From assembly GCF_020873875.1 (NCBI RefSeq), contig NZ_JAHWGU010000016.1:62001-126000 (forward strand): a DNA stretch of 64,000 nucleotides. Reading direction: 5' to 3'. The notes beneath the pieces are model-generated. The model saw only the letters and a program-made list of their open reading frames with translations, was not told the DNA's origin and ran no database searches. The position numbers and the translations under genes are program-made. This DNA is from Actinoplanes sp. DH11. Lineage in GTDB: Bacteria > Actinomycetota > Actinomycetes > Mycobacteriales > Micromonosporaceae. This document shows positions 42,887 to 51,057 of this stretch, piece after piece (positions within the stretch are counted from its first letter, which is position 1; each line of letters begins with the position of its first letter).

Positions 42887-43486
42887 ATGGCGCACGACCT
42901 GACCGACTCCGGCACGGAGATCGGCCGCATCTTCGCGGAACTCGGCTCGATCCGGCTGGGCGAGACCGACCTGGACGGTGTCCTGCACCGGGTCGCCGAC
43001 CTCGCCCGGCGGACGTTGCCGGGCGCCGCCCAGGTGACGATCACGATGGTTCGCGGTGGCGACGCCCGGTCGGCGGCGTCCACCGCGGAGGCCGTGCTGC
43101 GCCTCGACGAGCAGCAGTACGCCCGGGGTGCTGGTCCGTCGCTGGCGGCGGCCGCCGGCCGGTCCACCGTCGCGGTGCCGGACACCGCCGGCGACGACGG
43201 TTTCGACGACGACGGCGTGCACCTGACGCAGACCTTCGTCCGGTACGCCGCGGTCGCCCTCGCCAACGCCCACCTCTACGACAGCACGGCGTCCCGGGCC
43301 CAGCACATGCGGGCCGCGATGGAGAGCCGAGCCGTCATCGAGCAGGCCAAGGGGATCATCATGGGCGAGCGCCGGTGCACGGCCGAGGAGGCGTTCGGCA
43401 TCCTCACCAAGGTCTCCCAGGACAGCAACCGCAAGCTGCGTGACGTCGCGGCCGCCCTCGTCGGGCGGACCCAGCGCGCACCCTGA
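42887..43486 (+). CDS. GAF-ANTAR domain protein, shortened paralogue
   Basis: A 199-residue paralogue of the divergent GAF-ANTAR gene. Its GAF domain (LGSIRLGETDLDGVLHRVADL, AAQVTITMVRGGDARS) is ~35 residues shorter and lacks the CGPC segment, having LDEQQYARGAGPSLAAAAG instead. The ANTAR domain (SRAVIEQAKGIIMGERRC, EEAFGILTKVSQDSNRKL) is nearly identical to its neighbour, so RNA targets may be shared while sensing differs. The ATG at 42887 is used; a GGGGA lies ~13 nt upstream, farther than usual. The 260 bp between the two genes carry two hairpins. Confidence 0.88.
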   Translation: MAHDLTDSGTEIGRIFAELGSIRLGETDLDGVLHRVADLARRTLPGAAQVTITMVRGGDARSAASTAEAVLRLDEQQYARGAGPSLAAAAGRSTVAVPDTAGDDGFDDDGVHLTQTFVRYAAVALANAHLYDSTASRAQHMRAAMESRAVIEQAKGIIMGERRCTAEEAFGILTKVSQDSNRKLRDVAAALVGRTQRAP

Positions 43487-43525
43487 TCCCGGCCGGCGTG
43501 GGCGCCTGATCGAAACGGGGGCGGT

Positions 43526-43912
43526 TCAGGCGCTCACGTCGAGCCGGCCACCGCCGCCGTGCTGGGCGAGGTGGCGCAGCGCCGGTTCCAGGTAGCCGCT
43601 TATCGGGTTGCGGCCGCCCACCTGCTCGTACCGGCGGGCCAGGTCCTTGAGGTAGGCGGGTGTCACCTCCTGGCCGGGTGCGAGCCGTCCGGCGGCGCGG
43701 TCGGCGGCGATCGCGGTGGCGAGCGAGTTGATCCAGCCGGCGTTCACCTCGCCCGGTGCGATCCGCTGGCCGGTGGCCTGGAGGATCAGCTCCCGGTCCC
43801 GGTCGGTGAGCGAGGCGGCGTCCTCGCGGGTGTGCGGGTGACGGTCCCGCACCGGCCGGGCGGGCACCGCCGGTGGCATCGGCTGGCTGCGGTTCAACCG
43901 GGATATGGACAT
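43526..43912 (-). CDS. hypothetical protein with sigma28-like promoter
   Basis: A 128-residue soluble protein that I do not recognise. The first ~30 residues are Pro/Arg-rich and probably disordered (MSISRLNRSQPMPPAVPARP). The rest is predicted helical, with ASLTDRDRELILQATGQRI, NAGWINSLATAIAADRAAG and TPAYLKDLARRYEQVGG as landmarks. The ATG at 43912 has GGAG 6 nt upstream. A sequence at 43950-43977 closely resembles the sigma28 promoter candidate of the chemoreceptor at 14.7 kb, so a motility or zoospore role is possible. It converges with the GAF-ANTAR gene. Confidence 0.75.
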   Translation of the reverse strand: MSISRLNRSQPMPPAVPARPVRDRHPHTREDAASLTDRDRELILQATGQRIAPGEVNAGWINSLATAIAADRAAGRLAPGQEVTPAYLKDLARRYEQVGGRNPISGYLEPALRHLAQHGGGGRLDVSA

Positions 43913-43949
43913 GTCGGCTCCGACTGGAGGTGAGCGGTCTTCCTCCTCC

Positions 43950-43977
43950 TGATCGGTCCGTCCCGGTCCGGCCTGAG
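43950..43977 (-). promoter_or_regulatory. second sigma28-like promoter candidate
   Basis: Read on the minus strand: CTCA, 16 nt, ACCGATCA, ending ~38 nt before the ATG at 43912. The flank CTCCTCAGGCC aligns with CTCCTCAAGCC of the chemoreceptor promoter at identical spacing. Two -10 bases differ from GCCGATAA. Confidence 0.42.
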
Positions 43978-44025
43978 GAGAAACCGCCGGAGCGTATCCG
44001 CAGCTCAGACGGGTATTCCTGACCC

Positions 44026-44691
44026 ATGACCAGTTGGAGTACTCAGGAACGGATCGACATCGGCGGTGTACTGCTGGACGGCGACCTCATGCTCCCGGAA
44101 CACCCGGCCGGACTGATCCTCTTCGCGCACGGCAGCGGCAGCTCCCGGCACAGCCCGCGCAATCAGATCGTGGCGACCGAACTGCACGAGTACGGGTTCG
44201 CCACCCTCCTGCCCGATCTGCTGACGCCGGAGGAGGAGCTGGCCGACGCCCGGACCGGGCATCTGCGCTTCGACATCGGCCTGCTCGCCGACCGGCTGAT
44301 CGGGTTGATCGACTGGGTGCGTGACCATCCGCCGACGGCTGCGCTGCCGATCGGGTTGTTCGGCGCGAGCACCGGCGGGGGAGCGGCCCTGGTCGCGGCG
44401 GCGGCCCGGCCCGAGGCGGTACGCGCGGTCGTGTCCCGCGGCGGCCGCCCCGACCTGGCCGGTCCCGCGCTGATCGAGGTGCGCGCGCCCACGATGCTGC
44501 TGGTCGGCGAGCACGACACGGAGGTGCTCGACCTCAACGAGCAGGCCCGCAACAGCATGCGCATCACCGCCGAGCTGCGGGTGATCGCCGGCGCGTCGCA
44601 CCTGTTCTCCGAGCCGGGCGCTCTGGACCAGGTCTCGGAGGAGGCGGCCGGGTTCTTCGAGATGCACGTGGCCACGGCGGTCTCCCAGTGA
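44026..44691 (+). CDS. dienelactone-hydrolase-like alpha/beta hydrolase
   Basis: A 221-residue alpha/beta hydrolase of the dienelactone hydrolase-like group. The oxyanion loop is LILFAHGSGSSRHSPRNQ, the nucleophile elbow GLFGASTGGGAAL, the acid Asp is in MLLVGEHDTEVLDLN, and the His in VIAGASHLFSEPG. It is coupled to a phosphoribosyltransferase gene by a GTGA overlap. In many actinobacteria these two domains are fused into one protein, so here they probably act as a complex. Substrate unknown. The start ATG 44026 lies ~110 bp from the divergent small gene. Confidence 0.88.
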   Translation: MTSWSTQERIDIGGVLLDGDLMLPEHPAGLILFAHGSGSSRHSPRNQIVATELHEYGFATLLPDLLTPEEELADARTGHLRFDIGLLADRLIGLIDWVRDHPPTAALPIGLFGASTGGGAALVAAAARPEAVRAVVSRGGRPDLAGPALIEVRAPTMLLVGEHDTEVLDLNEQARNSMRITAELRVIAGASHLFSEPGALDQVSEEAAGFFEMHVATAVSQ

Positions 44692-45323
44692 TCTTCGCGG
44701 ACCGCCGGGCGGCCGGTGCCGCGCTCGCCGGGCGGGTCGCCGATCTCGGCCTGGCCGGCGCCCTGGTGCTGGGTCTGCCCCGGGGCGGCGTGCCGGTCGC
44801 CGAGCGGGTCGCCACCCGGATCGGCGCCGGCCTGGACATCGTGGTGGCCCGCAAGATCGGGTCGCCGGGGCGCCCGGAGTTCGGCCTGGGCGCGATCGCC
44901 GAGGACGGCCCGCCGGTCTTCGACCCGGTCAACCTGCGTTCTGCCGGTGTCACGGAGGCCGAGCTGGCGCCGGTCGTGGCGGCGGAACGGGCGGAGCTGC
45001 GCCGCCGGATCCGGGATTACCGCGGTGACCGCCCGGCGCCGCAGGTCGGCGGCCGGGAGGTGGTGCTCGTCGACGACGGGCTGGCGACAGGTGTGACGGC
45101 CCGGGCCGCGATCGCCTGGTTGCGCGGGCACGGTGCGGCCCGTGTGGTTCTCGCGGTGCCGGTCTGCTCGCCGGCAGCCCGGGACGCCTTGGCGGCGGTG
45201 GCCGAGGTGGTCTGCGTGTCGGCGCCGGAGCGGTTCACCGCGGTCGGGCAGTGGTACGAGGATTTCGCCCAGCTCACCGACGCCGACGTGACGACGGTGC
45301 TGTCAGAATTCATCAGGTGTTGA
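44688..45323 (+). CDS. phosphoribosyltransferase family protein
   Basis: A 211-residue type I phosphoribosyltransferase-fold protein. The PRPP-binding loop is EVVLVDDGLATGVTARAAI, with two acidic residues followed by the glycine-rich loop. LVLGLPRGGVPVAERVATRI and IVVARKIGSPGRPEFGLGAI are the other conserved blocks of this COG1926-like group. The GTG at 44688 overlaps the hydrolase stop by 4 bp. True substrates are not known for this family; members may be regulators that bind nucleotides. The context with a dienelactone-hydrolase-like protein is the conserved one. Confidence 0.9.
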   Translation: MIFADRRAAGAALAGRVADLGLAGALVLGLPRGGVPVAERVATRIGAGLDIVVARKIGSPGRPEFGLGAIAEDGPPVFDPVNLRSAGVTEAELAPVVAAERAELRRRIRDYRGDRPAPQVGGREVVLVDDGLATGVTARAAIAWLRGHGAARVVLAVPVCSPAARDALAAVAEVVCVSAPERFTAVGQWYEDFAQLTDADVTTVLSEFIRC

Positions 45324-45348
45324 ATTGACCTCGGCGGAGGCCTACCGT
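45320..45348 (+). promoter_or_regulatory. candidate leaderless promoter of the ABC exporter operon
   Basis: TTGAAT (45320-45325), 17 nt, TACCGT (45343-45348), then 8 nt to the ATG at 45357. The -10 distance places transcription start at or next to the start codon, and no ribosome site is seen. The -35 overlaps the end of the phosphoribosyltransferase gene. Confidence 0.5.
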
Positions 45349-45356
45349 CGACAGGC

Positions 45357-46073
<717 letters not shown>

Positions 46074-46089
46074 TCGCGGAGGTGGCGGC

Positions 46090-46818
46090 ATGATCCTGGT
46101 GGGCACGATCCGGCGGATCCTGAGCCAGCTGCGGCACGACCCGCGCACCATCGCGCTGATCGTCGTGGTGCCCACGCTGCTCATCACACTGATCTACTTC
46201 ATGTACGAGGGGCGCCCCGGCGCGTTCGACCGGATCGCCCTGTCCATGCTGGGCGTCTTCCCGTTCACGGTGATGTTCCTGATCACCAGCATCGCGATGC
46301 TCCGGGAGCGCACCAGCGGCACCCTGGAACGGCTCTTCACCACCCCGGTCGGCAAGCTGGACCTGCTGTTCGGCTACGGGGTGGCGTTCGGGCTGGCCGC
46401 GGCGGTGCAGGCGGGCGTCGCGGCCGCGGTGGCCTACACGTTGCTCGGGCTGACGACCGCGGGCAGCGCCGGCCTGGTGGTGCTGATCTCGGTCTCCAAC
46501 GCCGTGCTCGGGGTCGCGCTCGGCCTGCTGTGCAGCGCGTTCGCGCGGACCGAGTTCCAGGCCGTGCAGTTCATGCCGGTCGTCGTGGCGCCGCAACTGC
46601 TGCTCTGCGGGCTCTTCGTGCGGCGCGACGAGATGGCCGGCTGGTTGCAGGCGATCAGCAACGTGCTGCCGATGTCGTACTCGGTGGAGGCGCTGACCGA
46701 GGTGGGCGCGCACGCCGACGCGACAGCCACCATGTGGCGTGATCTGATCGTGGTGCTCGGCGCGGTCGTGGTGGCCCTCGTCCTCGGTGCGGCGACCCTG
46801 CGCCGGCGGACCGTCTGA
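46090..46818 (+). CDS. ABC-2 type permease
   Basis: A 242-residue ABC-2 membrane subunit with six hydrophobic segments (IALIVVVPTLLITLIYFMY, MLGVFPFTVMFLITSIAML, YGVAFGLAAAVQAGVAAAVA, AGLVVLISVSNAVLGVALGL, FMPVVVAPQLLLCGLFV, and a final LIVVLGAVVVALVLGAATL). The conserved amphipathic RERTSGTLERLFTTPVG and the LPMSYSVEALTEV segment are typical of drug-efflux permeases. The ATG at 46090 is reached after a ~20-bp duplication whose first copy contains an out-of-frame ATG (46071). It forms the exporter with the preceding ATPase. Confidence 0.92.
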   Translation: MILVGTIRRILSQLRHDPRTIALIVVVPTLLITLIYFMYEGRPGAFDRIALSMLGVFPFTVMFLITSIAMLRERTSGTLERLFTTPVGKLDLLFGYGVAFGLAAAVQAGVAAAVAYTLLGLTTAGSAGLVVLISVSNAVLGVALGLLCSAFARTEFQAVQFMPVVVAPQLLLCGLFVRRDEMAGWLQAISNVLPMSYSVEALTEVGAHADATATMWRDLIVVLGAVVVALVLGAATLRRRTV

Positions 46819-46873
46819 CACCTTCTCGTGAGGGGTGCGGGCGCGAGGGCGTACGCGATGGGGGTGTGCAGGA

Positions 46874-47482
46874 GTGCGACGGACCGGACGCCGTCCCGGC
46901 AACCCGGACACCCGCGAGGCGATCCTCGGCGCCGCGCGCGCCGCGTTCGCCGAGAAGGGGTTCGACGGCGCCTCGATCCGCGGCATCGCGGCCGGGGCCG
47001 GTGTCGACCCGGCGCTGGTGCACCACTATTTCGGCACCAAGGACAAGCTCTTCCTGGCGAGCATGAACGCGCCGATGAACCCGCTCGAACTGATCGCCGA
47101 GGCGGCGGCGGGGGAGCGCACCGAGATCGGTGAGCGGTTCGTCCGGCTCTTCCTGGAGATCTGGGACGGCCCGGCGGGCGCGGCCGGTGTGGCGCTGCTG
47201 CGTTCGGTGGCCGGCAACGAGTGGACCACCCGGCTGTTCCGGGAGTTCATCCTCACCCAGATCCTGCGGCGCGCGGTGCCCCGGCTGGGCCTGGACCCGG
47301 CGGAGGGCGCGCTGCGCGTGACGTTCGCGGCCAGCCAGATGGTGGGGATGGCGATGGCCCGTTACGTGGTGAAGGTGGAACCGCTGGCGTCCGCGCCGCC
47401 CGAGGTGGTGGTGGCCGCGATCGGCCCGGCCGTGCAGCGGTACCTGACCGGTGACCTTCCCGGGGTGTTTCCGCCGGGCTGA
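46874..47482 (+). CDS. TetR family transcriptional regulator
   Basis: A ~202-residue TetR regulator. The N-terminal helix-turn-helix is NPDTREAILGAARAAFAEKG, followed by DGASIRGIAAGAGVDPALVH and HYFGTKDKLFLA. The C-terminal domain fits the TetR_C group of AcrR-like drug regulators (GVALLRSVAGNEWTTRLFRE, VTFAASQMVGMAMARYVV). GTG 46874 gives a family-typical start; GTG 46835 would add 13 residues. It sits 55 bp after the permease and probably represses the exporter operon. Confidence 0.9.
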   Translation: MRRTGRRPGNPDTREAILGAARAAFAEKGFDGASIRGIAAGAGVDPALVHHYFGTKDKLFLASMNAPMNPLELIAEAAAGERTEIGERFVRLFLEIWDGPAGAAGVALLRSVAGNEWTTRLFREFILTQILRRAVPRLGLDPAEGALRVTFAASQMVGMAMARYVVKVEPLASAPPEVVVAAIGPAVQRYLTGDLPGVFPPG

Positions 47483-47501
47483 GAAGGGGCACTCGCCCGG
47501 A

Positions 47502-47873
47502 ATGCGCCTGCTGTTCGTCCCGTTGTGCCTGGTCGCGCTCGTGGGGTGCGCCCCCGCCGACGATCCGGCCGCCGCGGAAACGGCGTCCGCCTTCCTGCGG
47601 GCGGTCGCCGACCGGGACGGCGCGGCCGCCTGCGACGCCCTCGCTCCGGCGGTCCGCGACAAGATGGGCGAGACCTGCGCGGAGGACATCCTGAACGCAT
47701 CGCTGCCGGCGCCGTCGCCGGTGACCGACACCCAGGTGTACGGGCAACGCGCGCTCGTCCGGCTCGGCACCGAATCGGTGTTCCTCGGCATGTTCCCCGG
47801 TGGCTGGCGGGTCGTCGCGGCCGGTTGCACAGCGCGCGGTGACCGCCCCTACGACTGCGCCGTCACGGACTGA
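47502..47873 (+). CDS. small putative lipoprotein
   Basis: A 123-residue exported protein with a lipobox: MRLLFVPLCLVALVGCAPAD, Cys at residue 18 as the lipidation site. The mature part resembles actinobacterial NTF2-like or SnoaL-like lipoproteins (AAAETASAFLRAVADRDGAA, DALAPAVRDKMGETCAEDI, ESVFLGMFPGGWRVVAAGC) with four Cys that may pair. The ATG at 47502 sits 20 bp after the TetR stop. It precedes a tiny membrane ORF and a DUF6766 gene and may share their transcript. No function can be assigned. Confidence 0.8.
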   Translation: MRLLFVPLCLVALVGCAPADDPAAAETASAFLRAVADRDGAAACDALAPAVRDKMGETCAEDILNASLPAPSPVTDTQVYGQRALVRLGTESVFLGMFPGGWRVVAAGCTARGDRPYDCAVTD

Positions 47874-47880
47874 GGTGACG

Positions 47881-47964
47881 ATGAGATTCCAGTTCTGGCT
47901 GCTTCTGTTCGTGGTTCTGGGCGGGCTCGCCTACCTCGTGACGCTGGGGGTGCTGCACCGGTGA
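47881..47964 (+). CDS. 27-residue membrane peptide
   Basis: ATG 47881 to TGA 47964 encodes 27 residues, almost entirely one transmembrane helix (FQFWLLLFVVLGGLAYLVTL). GAGGTGACG directly upstream is a good ribosome site, and the stop overlaps the GTG start of the DUF6766 gene (GTGA). It lies 7 bp after the lipoprotein stop. Coupling and composition support a real small membrane protein, possibly a partner of the DUF6766 protein, though a simple leader is also possible. Confidence 0.6.
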   Translation: MRFQFWLLLFVVLGGLAYLVTLGVLHR

Positions 47965-48635
47965 AGAGGTTCCTCCGGGAGAACTCGCTCGGCCTGGTCT
48001 TCGGACTGCTGTTCCTCGTCGTGCTCGTCGGCCAGGCTTTCGCCGGTCACGCCGACTACAACCAGCAGCAGCTGGCGGCCGGGATGGAGCCCGTCCCGAT
48101 GGGCCGCTACCTCACGTCGGCCAGCTTCGCGGTCGACGTCGCGGAGAACTGGCAGAGCGAGTACCTCCAGTTCTTCCTCTATATCTTTCTGACCGTCTGG
48201 CTCGTGCAGAAGGGCTCGCCCGAGTCGAAGGAGCTGGGCAGCGAGGGCCGCGGCTCCGACAAGGAGCAGAAGGTGGGCGCGTTCGCCACGGACGCCTCGC
48301 CGCGCTGGGCGCGCCTCGGTGGCCTGCGGGGCACCCTCTTCGCGAACTCGCTGGGCCTGGTCATGGGTACGCTCTTCCTGCTCTCCTGGCTGACCCAGTC
48401 GATCGCCGGGGTGGCCGCGTTCAACGAGGAGCAGTTGCGTGACCTCCAGGAGCCGGTCACCTGGGCGCGGTACCTCACCGAACCGGACTTCTGGAACCGG
48501 ACGCTGCAGAACTGGCAGTCCGAGCTGCTGGCCGTCGCCTCGATGGTGATCCTCTCGATCTACCTGCGGCAACGTGGCTCACCGGAGTCGAAGCCGGTGG
48601 GCAGTGCCCACGACGCTACCGGGGTGGAGGGCTGA
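47961..48635 (+). CDS. DUF6766-like membrane protein with internal duplication
   Basis: A 224-residue membrane protein made of two similar halves. Half one: RENSLGLVFGLLFLVVLVG, HADYNQQQLAAG, ENWQSEYLQFFLYIF, QKGSPESKELG. Half two: FANSLGLVMGTLFLLSWLTQ, AAFNEEQLRDLQ, QNWQSELLAVASMVI, RQRGSPESKPVG. Each half has two membrane helices, giving four in total. The family (DUF6766) has no known function. The GTG at 47961 is coupled to the 27-residue ORF. The duplicated SLG/WQSE/GSPESK blocks indicate an ancient internal gene duplication. Confidence 0.82.
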   Translation: MKRFLRENSLGLVFGLLFLVVLVGQAFAGHADYNQQQLAAGMEPVPMGRYLTSASFAVDVAENWQSEYLQFFLYIFLTVWLVQKGSPESKELGSEGRGSDKEQKVGAFATDASPRWARLGGLRGTLFANSLGLVMGTLFLLSWLTQSIAGVAAFNEEQLRDLQEPVTWARYLTEPDFWNRTLQNWQSELLAVASMVILSIYLRQRGSPESKPVGSAHDATGVEG

Positions 48636-48704
48636 TCCTCAGCGATTCCCGGGTTCCTGCCGATCTTTGAGGGTGTCAGCGTCCCGCCGTCGGAAGGTGC
48701 ACCG

Positions 48705-49775
48705 TTGTCGCGTTGGAGGCGCCTGCCCCGCCGGTGGAAGTTCCTGATCTCGTTGCTCACCGTGCTGGCGCTCGTCGCCGGGCCGGTCGCCGTCACCACG
48801 GGGTTCCTCGCCTACCGGTTCAACGACCTGGTGGGACGCGACGACGTGCTCGGCGAGGCGGCGGCGCTGCCGGCCATCACGGAGAAGCCGGAGTACACCT
48901 CCTGGCTCCGGCGGTCGTCGTCCTCCGCGCCCCCGGTCGTGCCCGGCGCCGCCGCGGCCGCGGCCCGTAACGTCCTCGTGCTCGGGGTCGACACGCGCAA
49001 GGGCTGGACCGCGGGGCAGTCCCGCAGCGACACCATCATGCTGGTGCACGTCGACGGGACCGGCTCGGCCGCCTCGGTGGTCTCGATCCCGCGCGACTCG
49101 TACGTCTTCGTCCCGCCCGTCGCCGGTCGCTGGGCCGGCGGCAAGACAAAGATCAATTCCGCGTACGCCTGGGGCGGCGCCCCGCTTGTCGTGCAGGTGG
49201 TGAGCCACCTGACCGGTCTGCGGATCGATCACGTGGTGCGCGTCGACTTCGCCGGCATCCGCACAATCACCGACGTGGTGGGCGGTGTCGACGTCACGGT
49301 GGCGCGCACGGTGCACGACAAGCGGACCGGGGTGACCTTCCGGGCCGGGAAGCACCACCTGGACGGGCGGCTGGCCGAGGTCTACGTCCGCCAGCGGTAC
49401 GGCCTGCCCAACGGCGACTTCGACCGGGTCAAGAGGCAGCAGCAGTACCTGCGGGCGCTGGCCCGCAAGGTGACGTCGCTGGGCATCCTCACCAACCCGA
49501 TCAGGATGGACGCGTTCGTCTCCGCGATCGCCGGCTCCCTGGTGGTCGACTCGGGCATGAACCTGGTCGGCATGTTCCGCGACCTGTCCGGGCTGCGCCC
49601 CGACGACCTGTCGTTCACCACGCTGCCGTCCGACGGTTTCGTGCGCAGCCCCGCGGGCACCGCCAACCGCCTCGACCCGGAGGCGTGCGCCGACCTCTTC
49701 GCGGCCCTGCACACCGACACGATGGAGAGCTACTTCGTGTCCCGCCCGGCCTTCGACGGCACGACCGGCGCCTGA
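48705..49775 (+). CDS. LytR-CpsA-Psr (LCP) family protein
   Basis: A 356-residue membrane-anchored LCP enzyme that attaches anionic or arabinogalactan-type polymers to peptidoglycan. One N-terminal transmembrane helix (FLISLLTVLALVAGPVAVTT) precedes the catalytic domain, with NVLVLGVDTRKGWTAGQSRSDTIMLVH-type residues split over 95-125, VVSIPRDSYV, KINSAYAWGG, VDFAGIRTITDVVGGVDV, and VYVRQRYGLPNGDFDRVKRQ, which holds the conserved Arg residues. TTG 48705 is the start, supported by GGAAGG 7 nt upstream. It converges with the MCP-PilZ gene. Confidence 0.92.
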   Translation: MSRWRRLPRRWKFLISLLTVLALVAGPVAVTTGFLAYRFNDLVGRDDVLGEAAALPAITEKPEYTSWLRRSSSSAPPVVPGAAAAAARNVLVLGVDTRKGWTAGQSRSDTIMLVHVDGTGSAASVVSIPRDSYVFVPPVAGRWAGGKTKINSAYAWGGAPLVVQVVSHLTGLRIDHVVRVDFAGIRTITDVVGGVDVTVARTVHDKRTGVTFRAGKHHLDGRLAEVYVRQRYGLPNGDFDRVKRQQQYLRALARKVTSLGILTNPIRMDAFVSAIAGSLVVDSGMNLVGMFRDLSGLRPDDLSFTTLPSDGFVRSPAGTANRLDPEACADLFAALHTDTMESYFVSRPAFDGTTGA

Positions 49776-49851
49776 CCCCGATCCCGCCCGGCTCCAGGCG
49801 CGGGGTTTCGGCCCGCTCAGTTCCTCGGCCCGCTGGAGGTCCCCAGCCCGC

Positions 49852-50946
49852 TCAGTTCCCGAGTCCGCTCAGGTATCGCTCGATGCCGGTGCGCAACGAC
49901 TCCGGCACGTCGACGAACTCCAGGCCGATCTCGGCGGCGCCGTCGCGGGGCAGCCGCCGGGCCACCCGGGCCTCGGCCACGCCGCGCAGGCCGTCGAGGA
50001 CCAGCTCCGCGCGGACCGGGTCGCCGACCGCCAGCGGTGCCGGGCCCGGCACCGTGCAGCCCAGCCCGTCCGCGCTCAGGTCGACCAGCTCGGCGCCGAC
50101 CGGCTCGGGCCGGGCCGGCAGGGTGAGGCGGACCGTCCCCCGCACCGGTATCCGGTCGTGCCGCCGCCGCTCCAGCCGCTCGGCGACGTCCGACAGATCG
50201 CCGATCTGCGCCATCGTGGCGTCCACGCTGCGGTGCAGCAGCACCACGATGTCGTTCTGCTGGTCCGCGATCCCGCCGAGCTGACGCATCGCCTCCTCGA
50301 TCTCGCCGACGTCCCGGATGATCGCGTTGAGGGTCTCGCCCATCTGCGCCACGTCCGCCTCGAGCGCCGCGATCGTGCTGGTGATCTGCTCGGTGGAGTC
50401 GGCGGTCGTGTCCGCCAGCCCTTTCACCTCGTCGGCCACCACCGCGAACCCGCTGCCCGCCGTGCCGGCCCGGACCGCCTCGATCGTCGCGTTCAGTGCG
50501 AGCAGCCGGGTCTGCGAGGCGATGCCGGAGATCACGCTGGCGATCCCGGCGACCTGCCGCAGGCTCGCGTTCAGAGCGGTGGCCGCCTCGTCCGCGCTGC
50601 GGGCCCGCCGCACCAGCGCTTCGGCGGCGTCGCTGGTGACGGTGACCCGCTCCTGGGTGGCGGCCGCGGCGTCCCGGGCCGCGCCGACCTGGACGACCAC
50701 GTCCTCGAGCTTGCCGCCGATCACCTCGGCGGTGTCGTCGATGGCCTCCTTGGCGCGCCGCCGCAGCCGCTGGTTGAGCCGGACCTGCTCGACCTGGGCG
50801 ACCTGCGCCCGCGCGTCCCGTTCGGCGCGCAGCCGCTCCAGCTCGGCGTCACGCTCCGCCAGCGCCGCGGTGAGTTCGTCGATCGTCCGCTGCGCGTCCC
50901 CGGTGGCGGTGCCGCCGGGGTGCCGGAGTCGTGCCGTCCAGCTCAT
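49852..50946 (-). CDS. soluble MCP-like signalling protein with C-terminal PilZ domain
   Basis: A 364-residue cytoplasmic protein with no membrane segment. Residues ~20-70 form a coiled coil (DELTAALAERDAELERLRAE), residues ~75-255 an MCP signalling domain (LNASLRQVAGIASVISGIAS, TRLLALNATIEAVRAGTAG, GFAVVADEVKGLADTTADS), and residues ~260-364 a PilZ domain. The PilZ c-di-GMP motifs are intact: ERRRHDRIPV gives RxxxR, and DLSADGLGC gives DxSxxG. It therefore probably links c-di-GMP to a chemotaxis-type output. The ATG at 50946 overlaps the stop of a 10-residue leader ORF; a TTG at 51027 would give a poor extension. Confidence 0.9.
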   Translation of the reverse strand: MSWTARLRHPGGTATGDAQRTIDELTAALAERDAELERLRAERDARAQVAQVEQVRLNQRLRRRAKEAIDDTAEVIGGKLEDVVVQVGAARDAAAATQERVTVTSDAAEALVRRARSADEAATALNASLRQVAGIASVISGIASQTRLLALNATIEAVRAGTAGSGFAVVADEVKGLADTTADSTEQITSTIAALEADVAQMGETLNAIIRDVGEIEEAMRQLGGIADQQNDIVVLLHRSVDATMAQIGDLSDVAERLERRRHDRIPVRGTVRLTLPARPEPVGAELVDLSADGLGCTVPGPAPLAVGDPVRAELVLDGLRGVAEARVARRLPRDGAAEIGLEFVDVPESLRTGIERYLSGLGN

Positions 50947-50975
50947 GCCGCATGCGGGGCCGTCATCGGCGTCAT
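50943..50975 (-). CDS. 10-residue leader peptide coupled to the MCP-PilZ gene
   Basis: ATG 50975 encodes MTPMTAPHAA and stops in a TGA that overlaps the MCP-PilZ ATG (ATGA). A GGGAGG ribosome site lies just upstream of this short ORF, whereas the main gene has none of its own. Translation of the main protein probably depends on reading this peptide. Confidence 0.5.
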   Translation of the reverse strand: MTPMTAPHAA

Positions 50976-51057
50976 GGCGGCCTCCCGTCCGGCACTTCGC
51001 AGGGAACTCCGACGCTACCCGCCGCAAGCGTCCTACGTATGCGGGTTGCTGACCCTG

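Noticed and set aside
48640..48666. Third sigma28-like promoter upstream of the LCP gene
   Set aside because: CTCA and GCCGATCT are present but one base further apart than in the other two candidates and the last -10 bases do not match; the LCP gene is not expected in a motility regulon.
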